A stretch of DNA of 44,117 nucleotides, from contig BFEA01000197.1 of NCBI GenBank assembly GCA_003427395.1, positions 2,229,710-2,273,826 on the forward strand, in the 5' to 3' direction. A model generated the notes under the pieces. It worked only from the letters and a program-made list of their open reading frames with translations. It was not told the origin of the DNA and searched no databases. This document shows positions 1-9,838 of the stretch, piece after piece. Each line of letters starts with the position of its first letter. Position 1 is the first letter of the stretch. The translations under genes and the position numbers were made by a program. The stretch is from Chara braunii (taxonomy: Eukaryota; Streptophyta; Charophyceae; Charales; Characeae).

Positions 1-138
1 TTTTTTTTTTTTAACTTCGCATGTGGGAAACCTTCTTAACGAGGTGATAAGAGCAGGCCCGCTAAGTAGGTCCCTGCGGCGAAGGCTCCATCTATTGCTG
101 GGGAGCTACACCTGCTGGAAATCGGGTCCAGCGTCCCT
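1..138 (-). repeat. Poly(A)-tailed retroposon 3' end, minus strand
   Basis: Read on the minus strand, this stretch starts with a hairpin (stem GCTGGA/TCCAGC on the plus strand at 114-132), continues through a second short stem (GCTCC/GGAGC around an AATAGAT-type loop) and ends in a poly(A) run (plus-strand T run at 1-12). The same order is seen at the ends of the LINE copies near 38.6 and 40.4 kb. It is therefore the 3' end of a LINE-type or LINE-mobilised element pointing left. The body lies outside or is lost. Confidence 0.6.
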
Positions 139-161
139 ATACAACGTTATGATGTGTTTCA

Positions 162-284
162 GCTGGAAATCGGTTCCAGCGTCCCTGTAAAGTGCTGTGG
201 GGATATGTCACTCTACCAAGACACGAAACCCTAGCATCACACAGATGTGATACTTATGAGCTGGAAATCGGGGCCAGCATCCCT
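162..284 (-). repeat. Two isolated copies of the tail hairpin
   Basis: Two more copies of the CTGGAAAYCGG...CCAGC-GTCCC hairpin lie at 162-187 and 260-284, without their own poly(A) run. The first has an intact GCTGGA/TCCAGC stem. The second has a mismatch next to the loop (GCTGGA/GCCAGC). They may be repeats within the 3' untranslated part of the element that ends at position 1, since the 40.3-40.5 kb tail also carries two copies in series. Confidence 0.5.
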
Positions 285-759
285 ATTGTGTGTTGGCACG
301 TCAACCCTAATCTCAGAAAAGAGCTGAGGCATTGATTACTTCCCTGCGTAAGGGAAGGATTGACCTACAGCCCATGATGCGTTATCCTAACAAAACACAT
401 GTTCATCAATCCCCCAACACGGAGGTGAAAGCAAAACGTGAAACCCTAAATTACCCACCTCCCCTTGGGGGCATCACCAAAACGTGACTATCTTATGTTG
501 ATCAATCAAATTATGAGATCCGAGGGGGAAACCCTAACCAATTATATTTCCGTAAGGATGCCGAGCAGAGGCAGATCGCCGTTCTCAATTGAAATTGCGG
601 ACCGGACAATTTCAATCCCCTTTGCCTATCGTACCCCCGCCCTGAACCGGACAGCAATAAGCAATTCCATATCAAGATTGAAGGGAGGAAGGATAGAATC
701 CCACTTTGTTTCAGCCCCAATCACCTTCCCACTGTCCACGTCAGAACCCGGCATCTCAC
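285..759. other. Gene-less stretch
   Basis: No convincing coding sequence, RNA gene or repeat was recognised. Short ORFs on both strands overlap each other and have no recognisable motif. Confidence 0.5.
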
Positions 760-1005
760 TCACCATACTGATAGTGAAAATGAGTGCACTGTCACTGCTG
801 CCAGTCCCGCTGTTGATGTCTTTGTTGTTGTTGTTGTTGTTGTTGTTGTTATTGTTGCTGTTGTCCTTATTGATGCATTTACCGTCCACCACGACCGCGC
901 TGTCTTCGTTAAAGCTATTGATGACGACGTTGTTGTTAATGTCATCATTGTAGTTGCTGTTGTCGACGTTGTCGTTGTCGCTGTGGCCGTTGTTGTTGAC
1001 GTTGC

Positions 1006-1036
<31 letters not shown>

Positions 1037-1443
1037 GATGCTGACGCCGGGGTTTTCATCCTCTTCGTCGCTCCATCCTCCTGGCAGACCTCATCCTCCA
1101 TATCGTTATCACCCTCCAGCCGCTCCTCAAGCATATAGCACAGGTTGCGACCCTCAGTGAAGATGGCATAGCAAGTGGACATCATGCCATCAGCCGTCCT
1201 CCAATCGATGCAGGCTTCCAGGTAGGGATCCGGCCCCTCCTCCAGCATCCAGATAATATTCAGCATGTCGTCGGTCATATCTTTCAACCAATCAGCCAGA
1301 GAAATCGCTCCCCCTTCGACCTCTGACTCCTCTTTTGACCGCGAAGACAGCTCCCCCACCATCACCTGTAACCGCTTGCACCCCTTCTCCAAGGTCCTTA
1401 GCCATTCGTCAGCTCCCCGTTGTAGCTCCCCTACCAACTCCAT
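760..1443 (-). CDS. Unrecognised 227-residue ORF with threonine runs
   Basis: This minus-strand ORF has a start codon at 1443. Residues 1 to about 125 look protein-like: acidic, leucine- and glutamate-rich with heptad-like spacing, several tryptophans and cysteines, and no low complexity. From about residue 130 the frame runs through CAA-type trinucleotide repeats and becomes long threonine and threonine/alanine runs, then a short tail to the stop. No family was recognised. It could be a first exon of a host gene, an ORF1-like fragment of a minus-strand retroposon (poly(A) ends pointing the same way lie at 1-138 and 1677-1760), or chance. The first half is the only stretch in the left 2.6 kb that looks coding; the threonine half is a microsatellite read in frame. 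Confidence 0.3.
820..1036. repeat. Interrupted (TTG)n microsatellite
   Basis: Long TTG runs at about 820-860 and 1006-1036, with an imperfect TTG/GTC-rich link between them. On the minus strand this is (CAA)n, the same repeat class as the AAC tract at 38735-38818. Confidence 0.85.
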
Positions 1444-1676
1444 TTCGTGAACGCACCGTCAGATCCAAAAGATAGGCACCTCACACCGACGTACCATCTC
1501 CTGATGTGCCCGGTGGGAAATCCACCATCACCTGGACGAGACGACTAGGCGGACACCAAGATGACCAAGGGTAGCGATGGCGAATCACCACTACCACCCT
1601 AGCCTACGGAGTATGGCTGGGCCTTGCCAGCCGGTCCGTAGCGCAGGTTAGCGCTAAGCGCCAGCGTGTTCCGCCC

Positions 1677-1760
1677 TTTTTTTTTTTTTTTTTTTTTTCA
1701 ATACAAACCTCCATCTATTGGTGGGGAGCAACACCTGCTGGAAACCGGGTCCAGCGTCCC
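1677..1760 (-). repeat. Poly(A)-tailed retroposon 3' end, minus strand
   Basis: A 22-base T run (1677-1698) precedes, in plus orientation, the CCATCTATTGGTGGGGAGC stem region and the GCTGGA/TCCAGC hairpin at 1737-1755. On the minus strand this reads hairpin, second stem, poly(A). Compared with the tail at 40363-40516, about 60 bases between the second stem and the poly(A) are missing. Confidence 0.65.
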
Positions 1761-1795
1761 ATAGATACAACCATATCCTCACATATTGGCACAAA

Positions 1796-1816
1796 CTGGG
1801 AACCGGGCCCAGCGTC
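1796..1816 (-). repeat. Tail hairpin copy with swapped base pair
   Basis: This copy of the tail hairpin has the stem CTGGG/CCCAG instead of CTGGA/TCCAG. The closing A-T pair is replaced by G-C on both sides, so pairing is kept. The loop AACCGG(G) matches the other copies. Confidence 0.5.
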
Positions 1817-2337
1817 CTGTCACGAGTACATTCAGACAGCTCATCAGGAAATTTCATGGAAATGAGACTAGGAACCTACTCGAAAAATCCAATTGGCCTA
1901 AGGATGGAATTTTGAGAATTAAGATACCGGGGTCATTACCCGGCATTGGCTCAGAGAATTGGGGCTACTTCAAACCTATCAATGACAACACCATGATTCA
2001 GAAACGACTCAGAAGAATTCCCCCTCAATCCACTTTACCTCCCTTCGGCAAGACTGACTGGCTCTGCTGTGCCGCAGACACTATCCTTCACAGGCATAAG
2101 CGAAGTCTCAAGAGTAGCCTACTCCGAAGAAGTGGGGCGCTCGGGGCAGGGATGGAGGCCAAAAAAAGAAAAAAGAAAAAAAAGAAATAAAAAAGAAAAG
2201 AAAAGAGGAACTTTGAATCCACCTACGTCGCGAAGGCCCTCACGTCACCAGTGCTTTGAGGAATGTATCTGGCCAGGAAGTGAGGAACATGAAACAGGTC
2301 GTTTTCCTTTTTTGTTTCTTGTTGTGAGGTCCTTGTA
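1817..2337. other. Gene-less stretch with A-rich tract
   Basis: No coding region was recognised. A purine-rich A/AG tract occupies about 2160-2210 and could be an old poly(A) tail of a plus-strand retroposon. The short plus-strand ORFs here overlap and lack motifs. Confidence 0.5.
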
Positions 2338-2339
2338 GC

Positions 2340-2360
2340 GCCCTGCCAGCCAGGCAGGGC
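2340..2360. other. Short GC hairpin
   Basis: GCCCTGCC (2340-2347) and GGCAGGGC (2353-2360) form a perfect 8-bp stem with a 5-base loop. Function unknown. Confidence 0.5.
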
Positions 2361-2456
2361 GGATTCCACACGAGGCAGCTAACTACCTCGCTTCATTCAG
2401 TTCCAGACAATTACTGTAGCATCCTGTATCGAACCGCAATCACAGCATAAGCGATG

Positions 2457-2486
2457 TTTTTATTTTTATTTTTATTTTTATTTTAT
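2457..2486. repeat. (TTTTTA)n simple repeat
   Basis: About five tandem TTTTTA units are directly visible. Confidence 0.9.
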
Positions 2487-2537
2487 CTGCTGTTCGTGGA
2501 TAGACGAGGGCCTTGACTGAACTGCTACCCAAAGGAA

Positions 2538-2569
2538 GCCCGAGTTTCAACTGCAATTGAAACTCGGGC
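2538..2569. repeat. 13-bp inverted repeat beside the 5' LTR
   Basis: GCCCGAGTTTCAA (2538-2550) and TTGAAACTCGGGC (2557-2569) are perfect reverse complements around a 6-base spacer. The TTGAAACTC core recurs in inverted repeats near 28.05, 28.15 and 40.56 kb. Confidence 0.7.
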
Positions 2570-2648
2570 CCTCACTAAACTGCGAAAATGCAGTTTCAAA
2601 TGCAATTACAAACTGTTTTCGTGACTGCGTCGAAGTTACCCCCCCAAA

Positions 2649-4534
2649 TGACCATTTGACAAAGGTACTGAGTACTTAATTTAGGTTGGTTGGACTGGCA
2701 GTTGGGGCTTGCATGACTAAAGCGAAGGGGTATGAGCATAGAGAATGGTTGGGGTTGACTCCGTGTAGTGCGTGCTTTGCCGCTTGATTTTTGGTGTGGT
2801 TGCAGGTATGTTCTGTGGCTCGGATTTTGGATTTGGACTGCCTGCGATTCCATATACGTATACATGGTTGTGGGGAGTCCCACTGTGCCTGTGAGAAGTG
2901 ATCGTCATAACTCTATCCCCCTTCCGTATGTATGTGTGGATATACGTATGATGAGTATTCGGGAGGCCTAAGAGGCCATGTTAACAACCGCGTGAGAGTT
3001 GGGATTGAGGGACAGGGAAGACCCTCCCTCCTGCCTATTCTGCGTCTTGGGGCTTTCTTAGTCGGACGTTGGTCCCGGACCGGGATTCAAGGTCCTTGTT
3101 CAGGACATCCCAAGCCCCAGGCCCTGAGGGGGAGGAGTCCCCCCCTTGCATAGAGCCTCTTTATTTTGGTCGGCGGGACACCCCACCTGAAAGGCAGAAA
3201 TGTCGCAACGGTCGAACGGTGTGTCCTTCAGCCGCTCAATATCGTGAGGGGTAACCCCCCCGCGATGTGTTCCTTCAGCCATTCAATATCGCAAGGTCGG
3301 AGCCGTGGTTACCACATATGATTGGCATCAGTGGTTGGCATAGGATTGGCCTGCGACCGCGCAGTTTTATATCAGAACCCCGGGCACGACGTCTCGCCTC
3401 CCTAGCGCCTAAAAAGTTATGGGATCGCCGGGCTCGCGCGTATGCGCAACACTTGGGATTATTGTAGGCCGCCGACACCGCCCATAGAGGGAAAGTGTGT
3501 CCCAAGGCCATGAGCTTTATTATTTTAAAAGCCAGGGGACCTTTGCCCTATCCCCTCTTCTTGGGTTCGTGCGAGTCTCGTTGCTTTTTGAAGATTTTTA
3601 TGGTTGGACGTTGTAGTCCGTGACTTTCGCCCATGCCCCGGGGAGGACTCACCCCTAGGGCCGCGAGAGATGACTACCACCACAGGCATGGGCCTGTGTA
3701 CCACCCACTCTGCATAAGGGTGCAGAAGAGGGTGTGTGGTCTTCAACCACGCATGACGGTTGTCCAGCGTCGAGAGATTAACCCTCAAGGCGCGTGTCAG
3801 CCGACACTTGAGTGTCGAACGCGACCCTCGAGATTAACGAGGACCGCGCGAGTATGGATACCACATGGTACGCCATCGTTGTGACCGCTTGCGTGCGCTT
3901 GCGTTGCGAGTCGATATGAGTTAGCCCTGCGTCCACGCGATTTTTATACTAAGTCTCGCGCGCGATGCCTATCCGATTTCCGCGTTGGGGAGTTATGGGT
4001 TAGCTGGGGCTAGGAGCGTTGTCGCGTTGTTTGCGTTGTGTCGTTCCATGTGTATGTGTGTGCGTTGTTGTCATGTGGTTGTTAGAGTGGTGCGCGCATG
4101 GTGTGTGGGATGCGTCCTAGTCGACCGACGACGAGTCGCGCTTGGGACTTCAGCCCCCCAAGATGTCGGCTCGCATGCGGGACCGATAGGCGTACTACCG
4201 CGCGTAACCCCTATGCTACAGCGAACGAGAAACGCCCTCGGCTGGTCCACCTCTGCGATTGCAGCTGACTAACTTTCGTATTGTGGGCTGGTAGCTCGAC
4301 GGGGATACGCCTACCGATGGGAGGTGACAGCTCCTGTAAGGTGGAGGTAAGTCGTGCCTCGCGTAGGCCCTATCCTGTCGTAGGGGCTCGTGAGAGGTAT
4401 GACTGGCGCACTCGGCCGGAGCGGCCTAAGGAAGCTCCATTGGCATGTTATGTCGAGGTTGATCCAACTCCTGTGTGACGCGGCCGAGAGGGTCCCGCGC
4501 CGCCACGTGCGGTGCCGGACCGATGCGCACGACA
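2649..4534 (+). repeat. 5' LTR (1886 bp)
   Basis: It aligns over its whole length with 22429-24344. It begins TG at 2649 and ends ACA at 4534, two bases before the primer-binding site. A 22-base unit ending TTCAGCC(G/A)(C/T)TCAATATCG is directly repeated inside it at about 3223-3244 and 3270-3291. TATA-like stretches (TTTATAT near 3365 and TTTTTATACT near 3940) are possible promoter sites, but neither is certain. The 3' copy is 30 bp longer through small insertions near 23403 and 23811. Short ORFs in the LTR occur in both copies but show no protein features. Confidence 0.9.
4346..4351 (+). promoter_or_regulatory. Candidate 5' splice donor in the LTR
   Basis: GGAG|GTAAGT matches the consensus eukaryotic splice donor, with the intron side starting at 4346. 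It lies about 190 bases before the LTR end, so it would sit in the leader of the genomic RNA if transcription starts upstream in the LTR. It could pair with the acceptor at 11694. The motif is seen directly; its use is inference. Confidence 0.35.
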
Positions 4535-4536
4535 GG

Positions 4537-4554
4537 TGGCGCCGTTGCGAGGGA
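4537..4554 (+). promoter_or_regulatory. Primer-binding site, tRNA-Asp-like
   Basis: TGGCGCCGTTGCGAGGGA starts two bases after the 5' LTR. It is nearly the same as the primer site complementary to the 3' end of plant tRNA-Asp (TGGCGCCGTTGCCGGGGA), which Athila-type elements use, with two differences. This fixes the LTR end and the direction of the element. Confidence 0.75.
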
Positions 4555-4949
4555 TAACGGAAGCCTACCGTTGTCCCTGGTGGAACGACATCCGGGTATG
4601 GGAGTGAGGGAGAAACTAGGCATATGAGTGAGTAAGAGAATGACTATGAGACGGACTGTATGATGATCTATATGACTGTGGGTTGGATGATTGATTGATT
4701 AGCGGTTTGGTTGACAGCTTGAATGAGGCAAGTGTGTGAGGAGGCTCTATGGTAAGGATAGGCCTTATCGAGAGGGGCCTAAGGGGAATGGGAGAAGGAA
4801 TGCCTGGCAGGTCTAGAGTGTGGGGTGTCTAAGGTGGTCAACCTGATAGGGTCATGGAAGGTTGAGTCGTTGAGTGAGGTCCTCTGTCCCATCGTCTCTT
4901 ATAACAGGAAGATTGAAGTCGAAGGCGGGTGGCCAAAATGCCATAAGAG
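4555..4949 (+). other. Untranslated leader before gag
   Basis: Between the primer-binding site and the gag start there is no long plus-strand ORF. Repeated GATTGATTGATT and TGAGTGAGT stretches are visible. This is where a packaging signal would be expected. Confidence 0.5.
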
Positions 4950-6980
4950 ATGGCGGACGGTGGGAGGAAGCTTGTGACTCTCGATGACCTCATCGATGCC
5001 TTGGACAAGCGCGAGAGGGCGCCGAGCAACGTCCCAAAGGTTGAGACATTCCACTTCAAAGGGGNTCGGGTATCTGATTGGTTGGATCTGACGGAGCAGG
5101 CGCTAGTGGGACTGTCAGATGAGGTCAAGCTCCAGCGGGTCCTGAGGTATGTCCTGCATAGTCACCATCAGGAAGTAACTAAGGTTGTGGACGCCGCCGG
5201 TGGCAGTTGGGCAAAGTTTGGAGACCTAATGCGAAGGAAGTATAGGCTGGGGGACGACCTGTTGACCATGGCTGACTTGGAGGCCATGAACAAGGAAAAC
5301 TTCTCTACCATTGGGGCGTTCGTGCACGAGTTCAAGAAAAAGGCGAGGAAAGTGCACGGGATTTCTGAGGAGGCGCAGTGCGCCATATTTTTTGGGCTGC
5401 TCACAGGCTCGGAGGCCACAGAGCTGACGAAGTATGGGGAAGGAAGCGAGAGGCTCACCTGGGCAACCATTGACAAGGGAGTGGAAGAAGGGAGCCTGGA
5501 CCAGGTGGAGCAGCACCAAATGAGGCTGCAAAGGCGCAAGAGGAAGGAGAGGGATGCTACTGCATCTGGAACCCCAGAGGCAAACAAAATCGTCACAGAT
5601 GTGTTGGCGGCACTGGGGTATGACAACGAAGCAGAACTACAGAAAAGAGTGGTGGCAGTGGCCCAAGGCAGGGCGTCAGGAGTAGGAGATGAGGAGGCAG
5701 GGCGCGAAGACTACGACGGAGGGGAGACGGGCTCCCAAGCCCTAACTAAGGCCCAGAGGAAGCAGCGTAATCTGCTACTGGGGGGACAGGGATCAGGGAA
5801 AGGGCAGGCTCCCCAAGCCCTTGCCGCACCACCACCTGTCGCCGCGGCCGCGCCAGCGCCCGCGCCAGCCGGATCATCGCACATGGGGCCGCCGCCAACT
5901 TGTGGACACTAGGTGCTGCATTGTCAATCCACGCCCTGGCCCAGTTGTAACCACTGTGTCTCGTGTGGAGGGATTCAGGCCCACACCGGACACGTGGTCC
6001 CCTATTCGGGCCCATCAGCAAGTATGGGCCCCCCGAGCTACCCAGCGACTCAAAGCCAGCCCGTGGCTCAACCGCCGCCCTCCCAACAGGCCTCGCAAGT
6101 TAGTGTGGCCGGGGGAGGGGGCCAAGGAAAAGGCGGGCAGGGCAATGGGGGCCGGGGCCAAGGGGGTAGAGGAGGGGGCGGCCGGGGGCGAGGGGGAAAT
6201 GGTGGAGGCCGTGGAGGAGGCTGGAATGGTCAAGGGGGTCAGAACCAAGGTGGCCAAGGCAGCCAGGGAGGGGGCCAAGGGTACGGGAGGCCCCGCTTCG
6301 ACTGGCGGAATGCAACTTGTTGGCATTGCGGCGAGGTGGGCCACACCGTACGATTCTGCCAATAGCGGCGGGACGACGAGCTGGCAGGACTAATCTCCAC
6401 CTGTATGGATGGGGACATAGACGACCGGTGGGGAAAACACATTGACCCCAAGACCCCGGGAGGAATCAGGCAGGAAGCCCTTAGGCGAGCAGCGGCAGGA
6501 CCTCCAGCGGCCCCAGCAATGTTCAGGATATGGCAGGAAAGGCAAGATCCGGGTGTAAAAGTCGAGGAGATTGTGGATGAAAATGAGGAAGTGACTCAGC
6601 GGCTGAAGGCGGGGACTATAAAGGAGGAGCCCATAGTTGTTGAGTCCGACGATGAGGCACAGGAGGTGGTGAGAGAGTCAGCCTCGACCATCCTGGAGAG
6701 GATGGAGGACCTGGTTGCAAAGGTCGGCAGGTATCAGGAACGGCTAAGGGCGATGTGTGAAAAGGCCCGAGAGTGGGAAATGAACCTCCCTGAGGTGATG
6801 CTCTATGGGTCCGGTCCGCAGTCGTCATCAGGACCGCAAGGGTGTCCAAGCGTGGCGACGGCCGGGGCAGGTCCTAGGTCAGGGATGACCTTCAGACCCC
6901 CTACATCGCATGGAAGGGTACCACAGGCCGCGCAGACTAGGGGCCAAAGTAAGGCTACCACCAGTCAAGGGCCCAGCTAG
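4950..6980 (+). pseudogene. gag: gag of the Ty3/gypsy element (three TAG stops)
   Basis: Gag forms the particle and binds the genomic RNA. The frame starts at ATG 4950 and stays open apart from TAG codons at 5910-5912, 6363-6365 and 6978-6980. Residues ~30-115 have the hydrophobic and tryptophan spacing of a Ty3 capsid domain, including W at the start of helix-rich segments. A basic and charged region follows, then a Pro/Ala-rich and a very Gly-rich stretch (about 6100-6290). A zinc knuckle of the form CX2CX4HX4C lies at 6318-6359. The part after the knuckle is acidic with a predicted coiled-coil character. One codon (5065) contains an ambiguous base. All three stops can be explained as CAG to TAG. 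Frame continuity across them argues for a once-intact gag rather than separate genes; programmed readthrough is less likely with so many stops. Confidence 0.85.
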
Positions 6981-8129
6981 GCACCCAGTCGGGCGCCCCC
7001 TCGAAAGGACCCTGAGCCCGAACGAAGGAAAGAAGTGGTAGAGGTTCAAGAAGAGGAAGATGAGGGTGATGACGAAGAGGACGAGAGGCTCAGGCAGGAG
7101 GAGGACCGGAGAGCGGAACAGAGGGCCAAGAAGAGAGGGGCTCAGGGAGGGGCAGAGCCGAGCCTGCATGATGGCGTGCCGAAGAGGAAAAAATACGCGG
7201 TCCGGCTGGAGGAAGGCTTTGACGTGGAGCGGATGGTAGATAAGCTCCTGGAGGGCCATAACAATTTGATGAATTTAAAGGACATTTTGGCCTTGTCACC
7301 AAGGCTCCGTGGCGAGCTGAAGGGGCGGCTCTCGCGAAGGTTAGTGCCCAATGTCCACCTGAGCTCAATTCTGCCCAGGGAGATAGAGTGGACAGAGGCA
7401 GGCACCAGGATGGACTGGAAATGTGTGGCGTGTGGGTTGGTGGACTTGAAGGTGAGGGACCAACCGAGCATTGCAATGGTGGACACGGGCGCAAAGATGA
7501 ATATCATCCGGGAGCGGGACGCGACTATGTTAGCGTTGGAAGTTGACCATTTGGACCATGGCGTGCTGCATAGCGCCAACTGCAAGACCATATTCTGTGG
7601 CACCGCGTCTAATGTGATGGTGGAGATCGGGAGGGTAAGGGCGCGAACGTGCTTCTTCGTCATGCCCAATGTCGACCACCCTATCCTTCTAGGGAGCTCG
7701 TTCCTCTGCCGAACGGAGACCTTGGTCTTCAACAGGCATGAGGGCACGATGATCCTGGCCCTATCCGATCCGGCCTGCGGGAATTACAAAATTATTAAGT
7801 GCCGGAAAACAGGGCCCGGAAGTGCGAGGAACAGGCTCAACCTCGGCTCCTTTACCTTCGAGGAGTCTGAGTACGCGCGACGGAGACTCCGCGAGGAGCA
7901 GGAGGAGGAAGGAGCAGGCGAGGTGTTGTCCCTGAGCCTTAACGATGTGAATAAGGCAATGGAGGTGGTGGCGGTACATGATATGGCGGACCCTGAGGCT
8001 ATAAAGGCATTGAGGGAGTAGGTCTTGGAAAACCCTCAGGTAGGAGAAGTGGAACTAATCTATCGGCTTCCCGGGAGGAAAGGGGACCCTGCGATGGCCC
8101 AGGCCCGAACGACAAGTCGGCCTTTTTGA
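6981..8129 (+). pseudogene. pro: Aspartic protease region of gag-pol
   Basis: This continues the gag frame with no gap. After a long Glu/Arg-rich stretch, the protease active site Asp-Thr-Gly-Ala is at 7482-7493, preceded by hydrophobic residues. A second typical protease element, a Pro-Ile-Leu-Leu-Gly-like motif, lies near 7679. The enzyme would cleave the Gag-Pol polyprotein during particle maturation. A TAG at 8019-8021 (explainable as CAG to TAG) interrupts the linker to RT, and the frame finally closes at TGA 8127-8129. The RT frame is -1 relative to this one and takes over at a run of five T at 8123-8127. No canonical slippery heptamer is evident, so loss of one T is the simpler explanation. 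Confidence 0.85.
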
Positions 8130-9838
8130 GGGGAGGGCTTAAGCAGGGCTCCCAAAGGCGGTACAAGACTATAGATAAGAAGTGTCACCCGGTCCCCGTG
8201 CTCGTCACGGAGGACGAGGAAGCATATTATGAGCGAGAGTGAGGGCTGATAAGACGTATGCGGGAGCGCGCGCAAGCAGGGCCGTGCCGCATCAATGACG
8301 AAAATGAGGAAGGACTGATAGTTGGCGAGTCTGGCTTCCTCTCGCCCCAGGAGAGGACCTTGGTGGTAGAGACCATGAAGAGGAGACATCGCGCGTATGC
8401 ATTTAATGATGATGAGCGTGGGAGGTTGGACGTGGATAAGATCCCAATGATACGAATCCATACCGTCCCACACGAGCCATGAAACCTGAGAGGCGCGCGG
8501 TATCCGAACCCAGATGAGGAGAAGAAGGTGGTGGACTATCTGGACGAGAAGATGAGGACGTATGTGGCGGATTACTCCAGTGGACCGTATGCCTCCCCTT
8601 GGTTTTGTTTTATCAAGCCGAACGGAACGCTACGGTGGGTGCAGGATTTGCAACGATTGAATGCAGTGACGGTGCGGGACGCGGGAGGATTGCCAAACGC
8701 GGACGCCCTGTCGGAGTCATGCGCAGGGAGGCCTATAATTTCGCTTATAGATTCTGGGTACGACCAATTTCCTGTGTACCCGCTGGATAGGCCGGTGACG
8801 GCGATGCATACGCCAAGGGGGCTGATCCACATGAACGTGGCCCCTCAGGGGTGGACTAATGCGGTGGCAATGGTGCAAAGGCACATGATTAGGGCCATGC
8901 AGATGGTCAGTCCACATATTACCCAGCCCTATATTGACGATTTGACAGTCAAGGGCCCAAAGGAGAGAGAAGAGGACGAAGTGATGCCAGGAGTGAGGCG
9001 GTTTGTCTGGAAGTACATCCAGGACATTGATCAGGTTATGGGTCTGCTGGAAGAACACAACCTGACGGCGAGCGGCCCCAAGTCGAAGCATTGTATGAGG
9101 GAGGCCACGATTCTGGGTTTTGTCTGCAATGAGAAGGGGCGGAGGCCAGATGTGAAGAAAACGGACAAGATCCTAGAGTGGTCAGTCCCCTTTCAGTCGA
9201 TAACGGGCGTGAGAAGCTTCCTTGGGACCTGCGGGTTCTGGAGGAGTTTTGTGAAGGACTTCGCCACCAAGACGGAGCATTTGAGGAAGCTGGTGCATCA
9301 GGATCAGAAGTGGGTCTGGGGCGAAAACCTGGAAAAGGCTGTGGAAGGGATGAAGAGAGAATTTAAGGAAGGGGGCTTAGTGTTGGGAGCGCCAAATTAT
9401 GAGGCCACGGAGGAAAAGCCATTCATTGTCGAAACGAACGCCGGGCCAACTGCCTTAGGAGGGGTCCTGATTCAGGCGGATGCGGATGGGAAGGAGAGGC
9501 CGTTAAGGTTTGAAAGTCGTATCCTGAATATGACTGAGAGGAATTACTCCCAGTTTAAGAAGGAGACGTTGGCGGTGCTCCATTGCCTAAGGACCTTTCG
9601 GAACTATATCTTTGGCAGGAGGCTCATTTTGAGGGTGGACCCTACTGCGCTTGCGTGTTCTCTGAAAAGTTATACTCCATCTGACCCAACCATCGCGAGG
9701 TGGTTGACTTACATTTGGATGTTTAACTTCGAGTTGGAAAGGATTCCCGGGGACAAAAACAGGGCAAATGGATTGAGCCGTATCAACTGGGACGGGGCGA
9801 ATCAAGAATCAATTGAGGATACCCCACCAGTCGATGGG
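8123..9838 (+). pseudogene. pol: Reverse transcriptase-RNase H
   Basis: RT copies the element RNA into DNA and RNase H removes the RNA strand. The frame runs from the T-run at 8123, with TGA codons near 8240 and at 8480-8482 (each explainable as TGG to TGA), then is open from 8483. RT motifs appear in order: the Trp-Val-Gln-Asp-Leu template-binding region (~8635), motif A Ile-Asp-Ser-Gly-Tyr (~8750), Thr-Pro-Arg-Gly (~8812), Pro-Gln-Gly-Trp-Thr-Asn (~8843) and the catalytic Tyr-Ile-Asp-Asp at 8930-8941. Motif A is about two residues shorter than usual before Ser-Gly-Tyr, a possible small deletion. RNase H (about 9413-9790) keeps its Glu-Thr-Leu-Ala segment. Two catalytic-type aspartates are Asn: at 9437-9439 in the Thr-Asp-Ala context, and at 9767-9769 in the Asn-Arg-Ala-Asp context. 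RNase H was therefore probably inactive in this copy. Confidence 0.9.

Noticed and set aside
465-1160. Plus-strand leucine-run ORFs as membrane proteins
   Set aside because: The leucine and valine runs are the (TTG)n microsatellite read in frame.
2649-4534. Short ORFs within the LTR, repeated at 22429-24344, as a conserved gene
   Set aside because: They repeat only because the LTR is duplicated. They overlap on both strands and show no protein features.
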